A DNA stretch of 64,000 nucleotides from Dama dama (GCF_033118175.1 NC_083711.1:44340001-44404000), one strand, 5' to 3'. Shown: positions 35,063 through 47,914, counted from the stretch's first letter. Numbers and translations are program-made. Notes: generated by a model not told the origin, from the sequence alone.

Positions 35063-36768
35063 GTGGTCTGGATTAAAAAGAAAGCCAGCTGCAACACTCC
35101 GTTAAGCCAAAACTTAATTCAAAGCAAGATCCTAGTTCTTCTCTTCTTGATGAAGGCTGAGATTGGTACAGAAGCTGCAAAAGAAAACTTTGAAGCTAGC
35201 AGAATTTGGTTCATGGAGTTAAGGAAAGAAGCTATCTCTATAACATGCAATTACAAGGTGAAGCAGCAAATGTTGAAGTATAAGCTCCAGACAAGTTATC
35301 CAGAAGACCCAGTTGAGATAATTAATGAACATGGCTACATTATATAATAGATTATCAACATAGATGAAACAGCCTTATGTTGGAATAAGAGGCCATCTAG
35401 CACATTCATAGCTAATAGAGAAGCCAATTCCTGGCTTCGAAGTTTTAAAGAACAGGCTGACTCTCCTGCTAGGGGCTAATGCATTAATAGCAGATGACTT
35501 TAAGTTGAAACCCATGCTTATTTACCATTGTGTAAATCCTGTGATCCTTAAAAATTATGCTTACATATACTCCACCTATGCTCTATAAATGGAAAATAAA
35601 GCCTGAATGACAGTACTTCTGTTTACAACATGCTTTGCTGAGATTTTAAGCCTGCTGCTGAGAATTACTGTGGAGAAAAAAAATTTTTTTTTAATATTAC
35701 TGCTCATTAACTATGCAACTGATTGCTCAAGAGCTCTGATGGAGATGTACAATGAGATTAATGTTTCCATGCCTGCTAACACAATATCCATCTTGTAGCC
35801 CATGGATCAAGGAGCAATTTTGACTTATTATTATTTAATAAGTACATTTCATAAAGTGCCATAAATAGTGATTCCTTAATCTGGGCAGTGTAAAAAAAAA
35901 AAAAAAACTCTGGAAAGAATTTATTATTCTAAATGTCATTAATAATAATCATGATTCAAAAGAAAAGGTAAAAATGTCAATAATCATAGAAGTTTGACAT
36001 GTGTTGATTTCAATCGTCATCAACAACTTGGAGAGGTTCGAGACTTCTGAAGAGAAGTAACCACAGATGCGTTAGAAATAGCAAGAGTACAAAAATTATA
36101 AGTGGAACTTGAATATGTGACAGAATTTCTGCAATCTCAAGATAAAATTGTAATGGATTAGAAGTTGCTTCTTATGATTTGAGCAAAGAAAATGGTTTCT
36201 TGAGATGGAATCTACTCCTGGTGAGGATGCTATGAAGGTTGCTGAAATGACAACAATGGATTTAGAATACTACAGGAACATAATTTATAAAGAAAAAGCA
36301 GTGTTTGAGAGGACTCCAACTCTGGAAGTTCTACTATGGGTAAGGTACTATCAAACAGCACTGCATGCAACAAACAGATGATTTCATGAAAAAGTGTAAG
36401 TGAAAGTCACTCAATCATGTCTGACTCTTTGTGACCCCCATGAGCCCACCAGTCTCCTCTGTCCATGGAATTCTCCAGGCAAGACTACTGGAGTGGGTTG
36501 CCATTTCCTACTCCAGGACATTGTCCCCACCCAGGGATCAGATCTAGGTCTCCTGTATTGCAGGCAGATTCTGTACCATCTGAGACTCCAGGGAAAGGAA
36601 GAGTCAATTGACGTGGCAAACATTATTGTTATCTATTTTAAGAAATCGCCACACCCTGATCTTCAGTTTTCAACCCTGATTGTCAGCATATCAACGTCAA
36701 GGAAAGACTCTTCACCAGCAAAAAGATTAGGACTCCCTGAATGTTCAGAAGATGATCAGCATTTTTAG
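35063..36768 (+). pseudogene. Tigger DDE transposase relic (TIGD1-like)
   Basis: Pieces at 35063-35347, 35607-35798 and 36590-36768 resemble Tigger/pogo transposase in order. They include the Phe-Glu-Ala-Ser-Arg segment with Tyr-Pro-Glu-Asp-Pro, the catalytic-core region just downstream (Asp-Glu-Thr-Ala near 35362), the Met-Glu-Met-Tyr-Asn-Glu-Ile-Asn segment, and a carboxy-terminal Pro-Ala-Lys-Arg-Leu motif near 36705. These enzymes cut and paste DNA at TA sites. Many stops and shifts show long inactivity, consistent with an early mammalian origin. Confidence 0.8.
36390..36594 (-). mobile_element. Bov-tA SINE, antisense, in the Tigger relic
   Basis: Antisense Bov-tA interrupts the Tigger transposase: coding resumes at ggaagagtcaattgacgtgg right after it. 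The duplication is not clear (possibly GAAA). Confidence 0.85.
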
Positions 36769-36957
36769 AAATAAAGTATATATTTTAATTAATATATGTA
36801 CATTTTTAAGACATAATGCTATTGCTTATTTACTAGATTACAGTATAAAGTAAACATAGCTTTTATATGCATTGGGAAATGAAAAATTTTGTTTAACTCA
36901 GTTTATTGCTGTGTTCTGGAGCCAAAACCACAATATCACCCAATATGGCTGTGTACA

Positions 36958-39045
36958 TCATGGTAATGTTTATTAATTCAGTCTCTCAAGAGGTTGTTAC
37001 ACAGCTGGTACTCTGAGCTTTTAAAGGTCACTTCATGCCTGATTCTACAACTGGCTCAGCAAAAATGTGAGATGAGCTTGGAGCAACTTGTTCAGTTCAG
37101 TTCAGTTCATTTCAGTCACTCAGTCATGTTCAACTCTTTGCAACCTCATCGACTGCAGCACACCAGGCTTTGCTACCCATCACCAACTCCCAGAGCTTGC
37201 TCAAACTCATGTTCATCAAGTCTGTAATCCATCCAACCATCGCATGCTCTGTTATCCCCTTCTCCTCCTGCCTTCAATTTTTCCCAGCATCAAAGTGTTT
37301 TCCAATATGTCAGTTCTTCACATCTGGTGGCCAAAGTGTTGAAGCTTCAGTTTCAGCATCAGTCTTTCCAATGAATATTCAGGACCGATTTCCTTTAAGA
37401 TTGACTGGTTTGATATCATTGAAGTACAAGCGACTCTTAAGAGTCTTCTCCAATATCACAGTTCAAAAGTATCAATTCTTTGGCACTCAGCTTTTTTTAT
37501 GGTCCAACTCTCACATCCATACATGACTACTGGAAAAACCATACTTTGACTAGACAGACCTTTGTAGGCAAAGTAATGTCTCTGCTCTTTATTATGCTGT
37601 CTAGGTTTGTCATAGTTTTCTTCCAGGTGCAAGCGTCTTCCAATTTCATGGCTTCAGTCACCATCTGCACTGATTTTGGAGCCCAAGAAAATAAAGTCTG
37701 TCACTGTTTCCATTGTTTTCCCATCTATTTGCCATGAAGTGGTGGGACTGGATGCCATGATCTTTGTCTTTTGAATGTTGAGTTTTAAGCTAGCTTTTTC
37801 ACTGCCCTGTTTCACTTTCAGGTGATTCTTTAGTTCCTCTTTGCTTTCTGCCATAAGGGTGTTTGAATCTGCATATCTGAGACTATTTATATTTCTCCCA
37901 GAAATCTTGATTTCAGCTTATGTTTCATACAGCTAGGTATTTTGCATAATCTACTCTGCATATAGGTTAAATAAGCAGAATGACAATATACAGCCTTGAT
38001 GTATTCCTTCCCCAATATTGAACTAGTCTATTGTTCTAAATGTTGTTTCTTGTATTGTCCAGTTCTAAATGTTGTTTCTTGACTTGCACACAGATTTCTC
38101 AGGAGGCAGGTAAGGTTGTATGGAGCAACTTGCAGTATGAGGAGGAAAAAAGTGTTCAAATATTAAAGGATGAGGACATTTCAAAGGACTCAGAAACTGA
38201 CATGAAAGAGCTCCCAATGGCCAGAACTGTAGCAATTTGAAAAAAAAAGTAAGGAAGAAAATGCAATACTGGATTATAACAAACAGTATAACATCAATAC
38301 ACATGAGATCATACTATTATACATAAATGATTGAATGAAGAAATAAATGGGAAGAGATAACTCCTTTCAACAAATTCCAAATAATACATGTAGATAGTCG
38401 CTCTTCCAGGAGGTGAACCTTAATGATCCCACCCCCTTTAAGATGGGTTGGACATAAGCTGGAATACAGAAAGGGAAAACAGTAACTGTACAGTGGGTAA
38501 ACCTAGCAAACCCTATCTAAAACCAAATGATTATGGTAACATTATCAGTGATGTCATATGGATAAAGTGCACCCTTGATATGATGTAGTTACAAGGATAC
38601 TCCATTCATTACAAAAATTCAAAACCAAATCTAACCATGACAAAACATCCAACAAACTGAAATTGAAAGAAATTTTACAAAATAACTGATCAGTTCTTGT
38701 GAATTCCAAGAAAACTTAAAAATTCTATAAAACTTAAAGTAAACTGAGAAACTGTCACAGCCCGGAGGAGACTAAGGAGACATGATAACTAACTGCTATG
38801 TAGTATTCTGTATTGGATACTGGAAAAGAAAAAGAATATTCATGGAAAAACTGATGAAATCCAAATAAAGCCTCAAGTTTAGTTAATAGGAATGCACTAG
38901 TTTTGGTTTCTTAGAACAGAACATAAGATTAACTGAGTATTATGTTAACCAAAACTGAAACTGGGTAAGGGATATACAAGGACTCTCTGCACTAACTTTG
39001 CAACTTTTACGTTAATCTAAAGTGTTCCCAATAAAAGCTTGTTTT
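36958..39045 (+). mobile_element. Ancient L1M 3' UTR, sense, split by BovB
   Basis: The stretch 38133-39045 reads like a mammalian-wide L1 3' end, with phrases such as aggagactaaggagacatga, ctgagaaactgtcacag and ctctgcactaactttgcaac and a terminal ataaaagcttg. The short segment 36958-37078 continues the same unit to the left of the BovB insertion. Its exact L1M subfamily is not determined. Confidence 0.6.
37079..38132 (-). mobile_element. BovB, 5'-truncated, antisense (copy 5), with 12-bp duplication
   Basis: TGGAGCAACTTG is repeated exactly at 37079-37090 and 38121-38132. Between them lies antisense BovB from its 3' end (ttcagttcagttcagttcat) to the middle of the RT domain. Several frame breaks are present; the longest RT piece is the short minus frame 37654-37854. 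Confidence 0.95.
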
Positions 39046-39059
39046 AAAAAGTAGTCATT

Positions 39060-40150
39060 CCCCTGATCTATTAGGCCAGCTACTTTATAGTGACAGAGAC
39101 CAGGGTAAGACCAGTGAAAACCATAAGCAGGAGCAGATTGTCAGTTCATTTGCTCTAAAATAAGTTCTGTGGTCAGAAGCAAAACTGTGTGAAATGCCAT
39201 CATTATGAGTAAGATATTCTAGAGATTCATAGATGGCAGTTTGGGCAGAATAATTGTGAAAGGAAGGCAAATCCATATTACATAAGGATCTAGTCTATGA
39301 CAATGGAAGGTTTCTTATGAAAGTAGTCAACCACCAGGAAAGTTGTTCAGTCATGTCCAACTCTTTGTGACCCCATGGACTATACAGTCCATGGAATTCT
39401 CCAGGCCAGAATACTGGAGTGGGTAGCTGTTCCCTTCTCCAGGGCACCTTCCCAACCCAGGGATCAAACCCAGGCCTCCTGCATTGCAGGAGGATTCTTT
39501 ACCAGCTGAGCTACCAGGGAAGCCCAGGTTGCACAAGACTTGTGCCATATTGACAAAATAATTGGCCTCAGCCATTGATAAGTTGAACAATTAGCAATGG
39601 TTCTAATCAAATAGACAGGAGTATTGGAAGTCCATGTAGCTGAATCCACATACATACTCTACCTCTTTTGCCATGACATGTTTATTTATAAATTTATTAA
39701 GCACAGACATGGTTGGCTGGGGGGAAAAATCTTCCTGATATATACAGAATAGCTTATCCCATTCAATTGACTATTAAGATCTTCATCTACTGAGATTTAT
39801 CTTTGATGACTATTCACACAAGACACACATATCTATCTGCTCTGTGCCCATTTGGAAAGTTCTATCTACATCTTTTCCTAATTTTTAAATTATGTTCCTT
39901 TTACATACGTGAACATTCAGCCAAACCATTAGCTACAGTATTTAAGTCAGTAGTAAATCTATACCTTAATATCGCATCTCTTAGAAAATAAATACAGCAC
40001 ATTCTTTGATGGTCTACACACTGGGAGGATTTTGCTTCTCCATTGTCAGCGCTACTCTAGTGCAGATCTACAGCTGTTCACTTTCATATATTAACCAGTG
40101 TATCATGCAGAACAATTGCTCCTCATAAATCTAGAAATATTTGAGAGGGG
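39060..40150 (-). mobile_element. ERVL-type endogenous retrovirus pol relic, antisense
   Basis: Antisense phrases such as ggcaaatccatatta, cattcagccaaaccattagc and ccagtgtatcatgcagaaca, in this order, match the RNase H/integrase region of ancient mammalian ERVL elements. No open frame survives. A SINE splits it at 39335-39528. The right boundary could extend to about 40540. Confidence 0.5.
39335..39528 (-). mobile_element. Bov-tA SINE, antisense
   Basis: Full antisense Bov-tA with intact head (gctgagctaccagggaagccc). It lies in the ERVL relic. Confidence 0.9.
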
Positions 40151-41275
40151 ATAGTCAAAATAGCAGGAATATGAGCAGTGAAATTCTGGGAAACAAGACT
40201 AGGCATCGTGTGCTTTCAACTCGATTGAACTCAAACTCATCTAAATAGCATCCATCTGATGTTTTTTATCAATGCTATTGAATACCCAATATTATGGTTT
40301 GGTGTATGAGACAAAACTCAATTATTTATGGATACTTCAGATTGCATGTTAATGTTTCGTGTTACTGTGGAGGTTCATTATCCAGCACTCACTACTAAGG
40401 CCAGTGCAGGCCATAAATTATGTCAGTAAAATACTTATCAACAAAGGAAGACAAAGTTTTCCTCCTAAAATTCTAATGATCTGCACTATAACTAAGTAAC
40501 CAGAAACTATAATAACCAGAAACAGGAATAGTAACTAAAAGATCTGTAGAAAGCTTCACTTTTCAAATAACTATATGTAAGTTGTACTGCTGCTGAAGCC
40601 ACCTCAACATAGAGATGGAGAGATTTTTCATCAAACTGCTGGCCCTGCAGTTATCTCTTTATTTTCCCTTCCCAATAATTAAACTGTTTTTTTAATAAAA
40701 CTATTGACTTTTTGATTTCTAATCTGCACGAGAAAAAAATATCTACCAACATACCTATTTATTCCTTCAGTTAATTTTTCATCCTCAGTCTTACATATTA
40801 ATATTAAATTTTATCACTAATGCACACTTTCTTTGATAGAGCCCATTTTTGGCAAATCGTATGTGAATAGATGAGAATCGATTTAAAAAGTAATATGACT
40901 ATGCCCTATTGGAAACAAAAATCTGAAAATAGAAGATAATTTATAAAGACTCTGTATCCTATTTTCAGTGAAACTGAAAAATGTTGTTAGTGAAACTAAC
41001 AAGAGCATTTTATATGTATATGTATCATTAAGATGAGCAATCAGAAATATCTCAGATTACAGAATCAAAACCATCATGACATCAACATTTATAAAACAAA
41101 AGCTGTTGGCAGTATTCTGTTACTTTTATATTAATAAGTATTAGAGGGTTCTGTCGTTTTTTCACCTTTTATATCTAGGAACCAATGCTTTGTTACAAGA
41201 CATAGGAAATTACAATATAGTGCTTGAGTACTTTCTGATATGCAATGATGACAATGACAACAAAATTCTGCTATG
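40151..41275. other. AT-rich sequence, possibly more ERVL relic
   Basis: Nothing clearly recognised; no exon was seen. Confidence 0.35.
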
Positions 41276-41512
41276 AGAATAAGAATTGTTGTTGTTGGTT
41301 ACTGGCTAAGTCACGTCTGACTCTTTGTGACCCCATGGACTACAGCCTGCCGGGCTCCTGTGTCTATGGGATTTCCCAGGCAAGAGCACTGGAGTGGGTT
41401 GCCATTTCCTTCTCCAGGGGATCTTCCTCACTCAGGGACTGAACCTGTATTTCCTGCACTGGCAGGCAGGTTCTTTACTGCTGAGTCACCAAGGAAACCC
41501 AAGAATAAGAAT
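41276..41512 (-). mobile_element. Bov-tA SINE, antisense, with 11-bp duplication
   Basis: AGAATAAGAAT is repeated at 41276-41286 and 41502-41512. The SINE occupies 41287-41501, with a short (GTT)n at its 3' end on the left. Confidence 0.95.
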
Positions 41513-42226
41513 AGGTAACATAAATTGTTTGTCATGCATCAGATATCAGGGTGTTGCACCAGGTACCTACTACCAGAGCTCACTGCCTGATGTACATAGA
41601 AGCAAAAACTGTGGTACTGGCTTTGAGGAAAGGCAGCTTTTTTGCAAGGTTGACCAACAAGGAGACAGGAGGGAGGGCATAAATCTGTCTCCCCTATCTG
41701 AGGCTAGTTTCTATTTTTATGAGTTAGGGAGGACAGGTTGCTATATGAAAGCACTGGTGGGGAACATTTTGACTGGGGGGCTTTGGATCTTTGTCATTTA
41801 CGGTAAGATACAGTAAAGGGAGCTTCAACACCACATCTTCCTGGATAGTGGACCCTTTGCTTCTGAAAGGATTTAAGGGTTCAGGCTCATATCATACCCC
41901 AGTTCTTTGCTTCCATGGGGTACAGTTGGGAGGGACAATCTATTTAGGTCAAATTTTCTCCTCTACACCTGCTTTGGCTTCATGACTAGTGGTTTTGTTC
42001 TCTTGTCTCAGAAAAAGTATCCGTATTTTGTTAGACACAAGGCAGGTCCTGTTTTGTCCTGCAGTTATAGTAGGCAATTTTAATTTAAACTAAATATGTC
42101 TTTCTAATCTTATATCTCCTTAATATATATTCTGAGGTCATTCCTATGGGATTCTCAGAGGGAGTGTTAGGCAGGTATTTTTGCATTGACATCTAAGCTG
42201 GAAACAGATTTAAAAAAAAAAAAAAA
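41513..42226. other. Unrecognised 0.7-kb block ending in A15
   Basis: This segment is less AT-rich than its neighbours, has an open frame (41394-41816) that begins in SINE sequence, and ends in fifteen A residues at 42212-42226. It could be a retrotransposed sequence or a worn LTR element. I could not identify it, and no flanking duplication was found. Confidence 0.35.
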
Positions 42227-42334
42227 GAGCATGTGCTTTTTTCTGTGTAAAATATATTCCAGTGTGGCTTATAAAAACAAAGTAATAGTACTATGATGAT
42301 AGTGATTATAAAGTTATGTTTACATTTGTACAAG

Positions 42335-42557
42335 GTCACCTGATGTGAAGAGCTGATTCATTAGACAAGACCCTGATGCTGGGAAAGATTGAGGGCAGGA
42401 GGAGAAGGGGACGACAGAGGATGAGATGGTTGGATGGCAACACCAACTCAATGAACATGGGTTTCGGTAGACTCCTGCAGTTGGTGATAGACAGGGAGAC
42501 CTGGCGTGCTGTGGTTCACGGGTAGCAGAGTTGGACATGACTGAGCAACTGAACGGA
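42335..42557 (+). mobile_element. BovB 3' end fragment, sense (copy 6)
   Basis: The last 220 bp of BovB with the ggcaggaggagaaggggacg signature and a ctgagcaactgaacgg end. Confidence 0.9.
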
Positions 42558-42645
42558 CTATTGTGTTGAAGTGCTTTGAGATTGATCCCCAAAATGGCTT
42601 CATAAATCACTTGCCAACCATTACATGGTACCTAGATTTCTAAAT

Positions 42646-42862
42646 TTTGCCAGTGGCTTAGTGGTGAAGAATTTGCCTTTAATGCAGGAACTAAGGAGAT
42701 GTGGGTTCAATGCCTGGGCCTACATGGTCCCCTGGAGGAGGAAATGGCAACCCACTCCATAATTTTCGCCTGCAAACTCCCATGGATAGAGGACCCTGGT
42801 GGGCTACAGTCCATGCGGTCACAAAGAGTCAGACACGACTGAGTGACTGAGCACACACACAG
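42646..42862 (+). mobile_element. Bov-tA SINE, sense
   Basis: Head (gccagtggcttagtggtgaag) and full body, ending gactgagtgactgagcacac followed by CA units. Confidence 0.85.
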
Positions 42863-43130
42863 GCATTTTACTACATTTTCATTATCTGTTTTCTATCAAT
42901 TAGTTAATACATCCACATACATTATTTTTGGGCTTTTGGTTCATCTTACTTGTAAATTGCTTATTTACTTCTTTTACATATTATCAATTGGAGTTTTTTT
43001 TTTTCCTTGTTGAATTTACTGGGTTTCCTTTATATTCTAAACATTATCCTTTTATTCCTTTTTCATGATATAAACATCGTCATCTAATCTAGCGTCTCCT
43101 GTTGGCTCTGATTATGGTGTGTATCACGTA

Positions 43131-43252
43131 GACCTTGTTGCTGCTGTTGTAGCTATTCACTTCCTAAGTCACGTCCTACTCTCTGACCCCGTGGGCTGCA
43201 GCATGCCAGGCTCCTCTGACATCCACTGTCTCCTGGAGTTTTCTCAAATTCA
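43131..43252 (-). mobile_element. Short BovB/Bov-A 3' end, antisense
   Basis: About 120 bp matching the extreme 3' end shared by BovB and Bov-A, starting with a (GCT/GTT) tail. It is truncated at ctcaaattcatc. Confidence 0.7.
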
Positions 43253-43599
43253 TCTTACTAAGCAGCAAAAACACATTCTTTCATTATTATTAATCATCTC
43301 TATTGAGAAGTGATTTATGTACAATAATTTTCACAAATTGCAAACATGCAATTTGATGCATTTTGAAAAATTTCTTCAGCTTTGTACCTAACAGAAGTAA
43401 CAAGGTTATAGAATATTTTTATCATCCAGTGAAGTCCTGTCCTGCACTTTTGTAGTCAGGCTGCTATCCCAATCTCTGGGTACTTTCTTTTTGTCACTCA
43501 AGTCTTACCATTTCTAGAATTTTCTTGTAAAGGAAATCAGAGTATATAACATTTTATGTCTAACCTTTCATTTAGCATTCTTTTCTGAGATTTGTCCAT

Positions 43600-43821
43600 A
43601 TTGTTCTCTGTTTTTGTTGTTGTTTATTTACTAAGCTGTGTCCATCTCTTTTGTTACCCATGAACTATAACATGCCAAGCTCCTCGGTCCATGGAATTTC
43701 CCAGGCAAGAATACTGGAGTGGGTTGCCATTTACTTCCCCAGAGGATCTTGATCCAGGAATCAAACCTGTATCTACTGCATCATCAGGCAGATTCTTTGC
43801 CACCAAGCCATTGTTCTCTGT
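43600..43821 (-). mobile_element. Bov-tA SINE, antisense, with 12-bp duplication
   Basis: ATTGTTCTCTGT flanks the element at 43600-43611 and 43810-43821. The head is slightly shortened. Confidence 0.95.
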
Positions 43822-44905
43822 CTGTAGCTAATTATTTTCCATTGCCTACTAATTTTCCTTTGTATGAATATATAAATTGCTTATTCATTTAAATGTCAAA
43901 GACCCTTTCTGACTTCTCCCGATTGTTTTTGTTCAATAATTAACAAAGCTTCTATGAAATTTGAAGTGCAAATATTTGTGTTAACATGTACTTTCACTTT
44001 CATGTATTTCACTTATTTCACTTATTTTGAATAAAAGCCCAGTGGTAGAATCAGTTTTATATAATAAATGTAAAGTTTAATTTGTAAGTATTTTTCAAGG
44101 TGGCTACATCATTTTCATTTCACCAGAAACAAATGAGTTCTACTTGTTTTACATGCACAAAAATACTTGCTACTATCAGGGGTTTTTGTTTGCTTGTTTT
44201 TTAAAAGTTGCATAATCATATATTATTGTTTTATTCTGAAAAAAGTCTTTATTAAGTAAATGGTTAGCAAATATTTTCCCAGTTATTGACTTGCACTTAC
44301 AATGTTGTAACAATGTCTTTTGAAGGGTAGATTAAAAAATTAATTAAGTCCAAGGTATCAATATTTTATCTTTTATGAGGCTTTTTAAACAACTTCTACC
44401 TAAGTTTGACTTTAAGCTTCTCTCTTTTTTTAAGCTTCTCTTTTTTTCATCTAGAAATTTTATACTAAATTTTCTATTAAAATTTTATGTGGCATGTAAT
44501 AAAGGTTGAGGTTCATTATTTTTATGTATAGATAATTATTCCAGAAGCATTTGTTTAAAAGTTTATCCTTTCTTGGCACTGTTTTCTCAAAGATCAATAA
44601 TTATGCATATACATATTGTATATATATTATATATAATATAGACATTCCATATATATCTACTGTTATAGCTATTTTCTTCCCATACAGGACTGGCAATTAT
44701 AGGGACATTATAATAGTGAGTATCTTACAACTTGTCCCTTTCAAAATAATTTTGAATGCTTTAAGTCCATCTCATTGCCATGTAAACATTACAAAGAGTT
44801 TGTCACTTTGTATTTAAAAACCTACTATAATTTTGACAGAAATTGCATTGAATTTTTATATTGATTTGAGAAAAAATAATATTTTAACAAATTCGAGTTC
44901 ACATC

Positions 44906-45136
44906 ATTAACATACTATGAAGTGAAGTGAGGTGAAAGTCGCTCAGTTGTGTCCGACTCTTTGCGACCCCATGGACTATACAATCCATGGAATTCTCCAG
45001 GCCAGAATACTGGCGTGGGTAGCCATTGCCTTCTCCAGGGGATCTTCCCAACCCAGGGATTGAACCCAGGTCTCCTGCATTGCAGATAGATTCTTTACCA
45101 GCTGAGTCACCAGGGAAACCCAAATTAACATACTAT
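44906..45136 (-). mobile_element. Bov-tA SINE, antisense, with 13-bp duplication
   Basis: ATTAACATACTAT is repeated at 44906-44918 and 45124-45136. The minus-strand open frame here is SINE sequence, not a gene. Confidence 0.95.
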
Positions 45137-45161
45137 ATTTGTCCATTAATTTAGGTTTTCA

Positions 45162-46343
45162 GGACTGGACAGCTAGATGTAAAAGAATGAAATTGAAACA
45201 TTCTCTAATATCATACACAAAAATAAACTCAAAATGGTTTAAAGAACTAAATGTAAGACAAGATTCTATAAAACTCCTAGAGGAAACACAGGCAGAACAC
45301 TCTTTGACATAACTTGCAGCAATATTTTTTTTGACCTGTCTCCCAAAGAAATGGAAACAAAAACAAAAATAAACAAATGGGGACTAATTAAACTTAAAAG
45401 CTTTCTCACAGGAAAAAAAAAAAATAAACAAAAAGACAACCCAAAGAATGAGAGAAAATATTTGCAAACAATGTGACAAAAGCTTAATTTCCACAATATA
45501 CAAACAACTCATGCAGCTCAATGTCAAAAAAATCCCAATCCAAAAATGAGAAGATTTAAATTAACATTTTTTCAAAGCAGACATACAGATGGCCAAAAGG
45601 AACATGAAAAGATGTACAACAAGGCTAACTTTTAGAGAAATGGAAATTAAAACTATAATGAAGTATCAGTGGTCAGAATGATAATTATCAAAATATCTAC
45701 AAATAATAAATGTTGTAGAGGGTGTGAAGAAAAAGGAATCTTCCTATCCTATTTGTGGTAATGTAAATGGGTGTAACCATTGTGGAGAACAATATGGAAG
45801 TTTCTTTAAAAAGCTAAAACAAAAAGTTACCATTTGATCCAACAATCCCACTCCTGGATCTGAATCTGCAGAAAACTATAATTTTATAAGATACATGCAC
45901 TTCAATGTTTATAGCAGTTATATTTACAATGGCCAAGACACAGAAGTAATCTAAGTGTCCATTAACAGATGAATAAAAAAAAAGGATATATATGTACAAA
46001 ATTGAATGTTCCTTGGTCATTAAAATTGAAATAATGTCATTTGCAGGAAGATGGATGGACCTACAGACTATCATGCTAAGTGTTAAGTCAGACAGAAAAA
46101 GAAAAAAATATATGATATCACTTATGTGTGGAATCTAAAAAAATTATACAAATGAATTTATATACAAAACAGAAATAGACTCACAGTTATAGAAAACAGA
46201 GTTACCAAAGGAGAAGGGAGGGGAGAGGGGTAATTTAGGAGTTTGGGATTAAAGCGTACTGTCTTCTGTATATAAAATAGATAAGCAACAAGGACCTATG
46301 TACAGCACACACACACATACACACACACACACAGACACACACA

Positions 46344-46376
<33 letters not shown>

Positions 46377-46465
46377 GCACGTATATATATCTGCCTGAAT
46401 AACTTTTCTGAACACCTGAAACTAACATAACAATAAAATCAACTGAATTTCAATAAACAAAATAA
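45162..46465 (+). mobile_element. Older ruminant L1, sense, 5'-truncated
   Basis: The carboxy-terminal part of ORF2 with many stops, then a 3' UTR containing a long CA tract and ending caataaaatcaactgaatttcaat plus an A-rich tail. It is a different L1 group from the young copies. Confidence 0.8.
46297..46380. repeat. (CA)n microsatellite in an L1 3' UTR
   Basis: About 80 bp of CA with TA and GA interruptions; seeded in the L1 3' UTR. Confidence 0.9.
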
Positions 46466-46773
46466 AACAAATCAAATTTAGCATGTCTATAATATAATAA
46501 ATATAATACATACCTATGCAATAAATACATTTTCACTCAAGATTGAGTTTATCTCTAATATTTCACATTGTGATATCACAAGTAGTTTTCTTTTGCTTTC
46601 CAAATACATGTGGTTAGTAACAGAACGCAACTTCCTTTTTTAGTTACCTGGTATCTTGTGACATTGTTAAACATTATTTTATTAGCTATTTTGTAGATTC
46701 CATAGGGTTTCCACTTCCTCCTTTCTTTTTTTTTTTCCAGTCATCTTTTCTGACCACAGTGCAGTAAGATTAG

Positions 46774-47160
46774 ATGTCAATTATAGGGAAAAAAACTATT
46801 AAGATTTCAAACATATGGAGGCTAAATAACACACTTCTGAATAACCAACAAATCATAGAAGAAATTAAAAAAGAAATCAAAATATGCATAGAAATGAATG
46901 AAAATGAAAACAACAACCCAAACCTATGGGACACTGTAAAAGCAGTGCTGAGGGGAAGGTTCATAGCATTACCGTCTTACCTCAAGAAACAAGAAAAAAG
47001 TCAAATAAATAACCTAACTCTACACCTAAAGCAACTAGAGAAGGAAGAAATGAAGAACCCCAGGGTGAGTAGAAGGAAAGAAATCTTAAAAATTAGGGCA
47101 GAAATAAATGCAAAAGAAACAAAACAGACCATAGTAAAAATCAACAAAGCTAAAAGCTGA
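46774..47160 (+). pseudogene. L1 ORF2p fragment
   Basis: A 128-codon frame covers the region between the endonuclease and RT domains, ending at a TGG-to-TGA change (47158-47160) within Lys-Ala-Lys-Ser-Trp. Further RT sequence continues with additional lesions to 47539 and again at 49086-49290. It is inert. Confidence 0.8.
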
Positions 47161-47698
47161 TGTTTTGCAAAGATAAACAAAATTGACAAACTGTTAGCAA
47201 GACTCATTAAGAAACAAAGGGAGAAGAACCAAATCAACAAAATTAGAAATGAAAATGGAGAGATCACGACAGACAGCACTGAAATACAAAGGATCATAAG
47301 AGACTACTACCAGCAGCTCTATGCCAATAAAATGGACAACTTGGAAGAAATGAACAAATTCCTAGAAAAGGATAACTTTCCAAAACTGAACCAGGAAGAA
47401 GTAGAAGATCTTATAGACCCATCACAAGCACAGAAATCGAAACTGTAATCAGAAATCTTCCAGCAAACAAAAGCCCAGGACCAGATGGCTTCACAGCTGA
47501 ATTCTACCAAAAATTTAGAGAAGAGCTAACACCTATCTTTTTTTTTTATTTTATTGGAATATAGTTTATTTACAGTATTGTGTTAGTTTCAGGTGTACAA
47601 CACGGTGAATCAGTTATGCACATACATATACCATCTCTTTTTTAAGATTCTTTTCCATAGGCCATCACAGAGTACTGACTAGAGTTCCCTGGGCGACA

Positions 47699-47914
47699 TG
47701 TGTGTGCACGCTCAGCCGTTCAGTTGTATCCAACACGTTAGTGACCCCGCAAACTGTAGCCCGCCAGGCTCCTCTGTCCATGGGATTCTCCAGGCAAGAA
47801 TACTGGAGTGGGTTGCCATTTCCTCCTCCAGGGGATCTTCCTAACCCAGGGATAAAATCCGTGTCTCCTACATCTACTGCATTGGCAGGTGGATTCTTTA
47901 CCACTGAACCACTG
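47699..47914 (-). mobile_element. Bov-tA SINE, antisense
   Basis: Antisense Bov-tA splits the L1 3' UTR part of the chimeric insert (agttccctg ... ctgtgctatacag). The head is incomplete at its extreme end. Confidence 0.85.

Larger units (their letters stand above)
34706..36957 (+). mobile_element. Tigger (Tc/mariner-type) autonomous transposon relic
   Basis: Transposase-coding sequence runs in sense from about 34870 to 36770. A 3' end (gagccaaaaccacaatatcac, to about 36957) matches the terminal inverted repeat of Tigger1-like elements. Order and content agree with a near-complete element whose 5' terminal repeat is missing or displaced by the BovB at 34347. A SINE interrupts the last coding part. 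Confidence 0.8.
43290..45160 (-). mobile_element. Ancient L1M relic, antisense
   Basis: A 3' UTR-like part at 43290-43600 is followed by antisense ORF2-like sequence to about 44905, in the expected order. Key phrases include tgctatcccaatctctgg and aattgcattgaatttttata. It is diverged and interrupted by two SINEs, each with clear duplications. Confidence 0.55.

Noticed and set aside
41245..41816. Overlapping plus-strand open frames of up to 140 codons
   Set aside because: They start in antisense SINE sequence and run into unrecognised DNA; similar frames recur in other antisense SINEs.
44899..45123. Minus-strand 74-codon frame
   Set aside because: It is a Bov-tA SINE read in its own direction, with the same peptide-like pattern as other SINE copies in the window.
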